Positions 62,974-64,000 of a DNA stretch of 64,000 bases are shown in pieces. Each line of letters begins with the position of its first letter. Within the stretch, counting starts at the first letter, position 1. Made by a program: the position numbers and the translations under genes. Source of the DNA: Pseudomonas sp. UBA6562 (GTDB lineage Bacteria > Pseudomonadota > Gammaproteobacteria > Pseudomonadales > Pseudomonadaceae); contig NZ_DJJS01000010.1 in the NCBI RefSeq assembly GCF_002434265.1, positions 1 through 64,000 on the forward strand. The letters are read 5' to 3'. Below the pieces are notes generated by a model. That model was not told the origin of the DNA. It made no database searches and saw only the letters and a program-made list of their open reading frames with translations.

Positions 62974-63203
62974 GGCCGGCCCGGCGCTCCGATCAGCTGC
63001 GATAGCTCGGCCCGAAGCGCTGCGGTCACGAATTGGCCTGTTCTCACTGTAGAGACGGCCGGTTCGACGCTCTGAATAGCCGCGATGGCCGGTGCTGCCG
63101 GCCCAATGGCCTCAATCCGGACCCCATAGGGTGAACGCGAAGCCTAGATCAGGGCCGCGTTGCGGCCCATCGCGGCTGATCGGAGCGCCGAACCGGCCGC
63201 TCC
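62974..63203. repeat. Cluster of three REP-like repeats
   Basis: Three related GC-rich units of about 30-50 nt: one at 62974-63003 (core GGCGCTCCGATCAGC), a second in the same orientation at 63056-63092 (GGTTCGACGCTCTGAATAGC), and a third inverted at 63153-63203 (GCTGATCGGAGCGCCGAACC). Units one and three are inverted over about 22 bases with one mismatch. They fill the 256-nt gap between the BtuF-like gene and dxs. This pattern suggests REP/BIME elements common in Pseudomonas. Confidence 0.72.
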
Positions 63204-63217
63204 CACACCGGGCGGTC

Positions 63218-64000
63218 CTACAAACCTAGCTTCGCCAGCCGAGCGCGGATCGAGGCTTCTATACCGGCCGCGTCCAGGCCGCATTCGGCGAGCATCTGCG
63301 CAGGTTTGGCATGTTCGACGTAGGTGTCCGGCAAGCCCAATTGCAGCAATGACTTGAGCACCGCCTCACGAGCCAGTAGCTCACCGACTGCGGAACCTGC
63401 GCCGCCCATGATGGCATTCTCTTCGATCGTCACCAGCAGTTCGTGGCTGGCGGCCAGTTCCAGCACCAGCGCCTCGTCCAATGGTTTGACGAAACGCATG
63501 TCGACCACCGTGGCGTCCAGCGTCTCGGCCACTTGCAGAGCCTCGGCCAACTGCACGCCGAAGGCCAGAAGCGCCACCTTGCTGCCCTGGCGACGGACCA
63601 CACCCTTGCCGATCTCGATGGGCAGCAGCTCAGTGGAGATCGGCGCGTTCGGGCCGGTGCCGCGGGGGTAACGCACGGCAGCCGGGCCATCGAAGTGGTG
63701 GCCGGTGGTGAGCATCGCGCGCAGTTCGTTCTCGTCGCTCGGCGTCATCACCAGCATGCCGGGGATGCAGCGCAGGTAGGACAGATCGAAGCTGCCGGCA
63801 TGGGTCGGGCCGTCCTCGCCCACCAGGCCCGCACGGTCGATGGCGAACAGCACGTCGAGGTTCTGCACCGCGACGTCGTGGATCAACTGGTCGTAGGCGC
63901 GTTGCAGGAACGTGGAATAGATCGCCACCACCGGCTTGCTGCCTTCGCAGGCCATGCCGGCGGCGAAGGTCACCGCGTGCTGCTCGGCGATGGCCACGTC
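63218..64000 (-). CDS. dxs: 1-deoxy-D-xylulose-5-phosphate synthase (C-terminal part)
   Basis: Thiamine-pyrophosphate enzyme that makes DXP from pyruvate and glyceraldehyde 3-phosphate, the first step of the MEP isoprenoid pathway and of vitamin B1/B6 precursors. Only the last 260 or so residues of about 630 lie in the window; the 5' part is beyond the end. The DVAIAEQHAVTFAAGMA segment of the transketolase pyrimidine domain, then FAIDRAGLVGEDGPTHAG and the C-terminal transketolase domain, are clear. Confidence 0.95.
   Translation of the reverse strand, partial: DVAIAEQHAVTFAAGMACEGSKPVVAIYSTFLQRAYDQLIHDVAVQNLDVLFAIDRAGLVGEDGPTHAGSFDLSYLRCIPGMLVMTPSDENELRAMLTTGHHFDGPAAVRYPRGTGPNAPISTELLPIEIGKGVVRRQGSKVALLAFGVQLAEALQVAETLDATVVDMRFVKPLDEALVLELAASHELLVTIEENAIMGGAGSAVGELLAREAVLKSLLQLGLPDTYVEHAKPAQMLAECGLDAAGIEASIRARLAKLGL

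Overview
The window is a stretch of a fluorescent Pseudomonas chromosome, most like the P. putida group. The evidence is gene order (birA, coaX, a tRNA cluster, secE-nusG, the rpoBC ribosomal block, S10-spc-alpha, katA-bfr, uvrA, ssb, riboflavin genes, dxs), GC-rich codon use, and protein lengths typical of the genus (RpoB 1357 aa, RpoC 1399 aa, S14 101 aa, UvrA 944 aa). This assignment is recognition by eye, not a database match. I see no CRISPR array, insertion sequence, prophage or rRNA gene.

Layout. 1-2255: birA, coaX and a small SPOR-like membrane protein. 2357-2947: tRNA-Tyr, -Gly, -Thr and -Trp; a tuf copy often found between tRNA-Thr and tRNA-Trp is absent. 2992-19408: secE, nusG, rplKAJL, rpoBC, rpsL, rpsG, fusA and tuf. 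19461-33285: the S10, spc and alpha ribosomal clusters with secY, rpoA and rplQ. Strong terminator plus promoter pairs divide this block before rpsJ, rpsH and rpsM. 33409-35476: katA and a bacterioferritin-like ferritin without the haem-ligand Met. 35549-40483: uvrA on the minus strand, divergent from a YajR-type MFS gene and ssb.

40768-48906 is more accessory: a LysR regulator; a short-chain dehydrogenase that has lost its YxxxK motif; a cytoplasmic asparaginase and an AGCS amino-acid/cation symporter on the minus strand, facing a divergent helix-turn-helix regulator; an overlapping pair of sugar-nucleotide epimerase/reductase-like genes; and OmpW. 49011-52128 is a tightly coupled minus-strand operon (His-rich ZrgA/DUF2796 protein, LolD-like ATPase, MacB/FtsX-like permease, DUF3299 protein) behind a TGTTATAACA palindrome typical of Zur sites. 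It is a probable zinc-starvation system whose transport mechanism is not obvious.

52260-63217: a hypothetical gene; the CnoX/YbbN-type thioredoxin-TPR chaperone, a methyltransferase and a YbaY-like lipoprotein (minus strand); then nrdR-ribD-ribE-ribB(A)-ribH-nusB-thiL (plus strand). A 59-codon remnant of pgpA follows thiL, still overlapping its stop but missing about 100 central codons. Next come a periplasmic solute-binding protein, the stand-alone GTP cyclohydrolase II ribA (which supplies the activity that the degenerate C-terminal half of the RibBA homologue appears to lack), a BtuF-like protein, a cluster of three REP-like repeats, and the C-terminal part of dxs running off the window end.

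The observations most worth following are the pgpA remnant, the Zur-type operon, the SDR without catalytic Tyr/Lys, the missing tufB, and the split spc operon.
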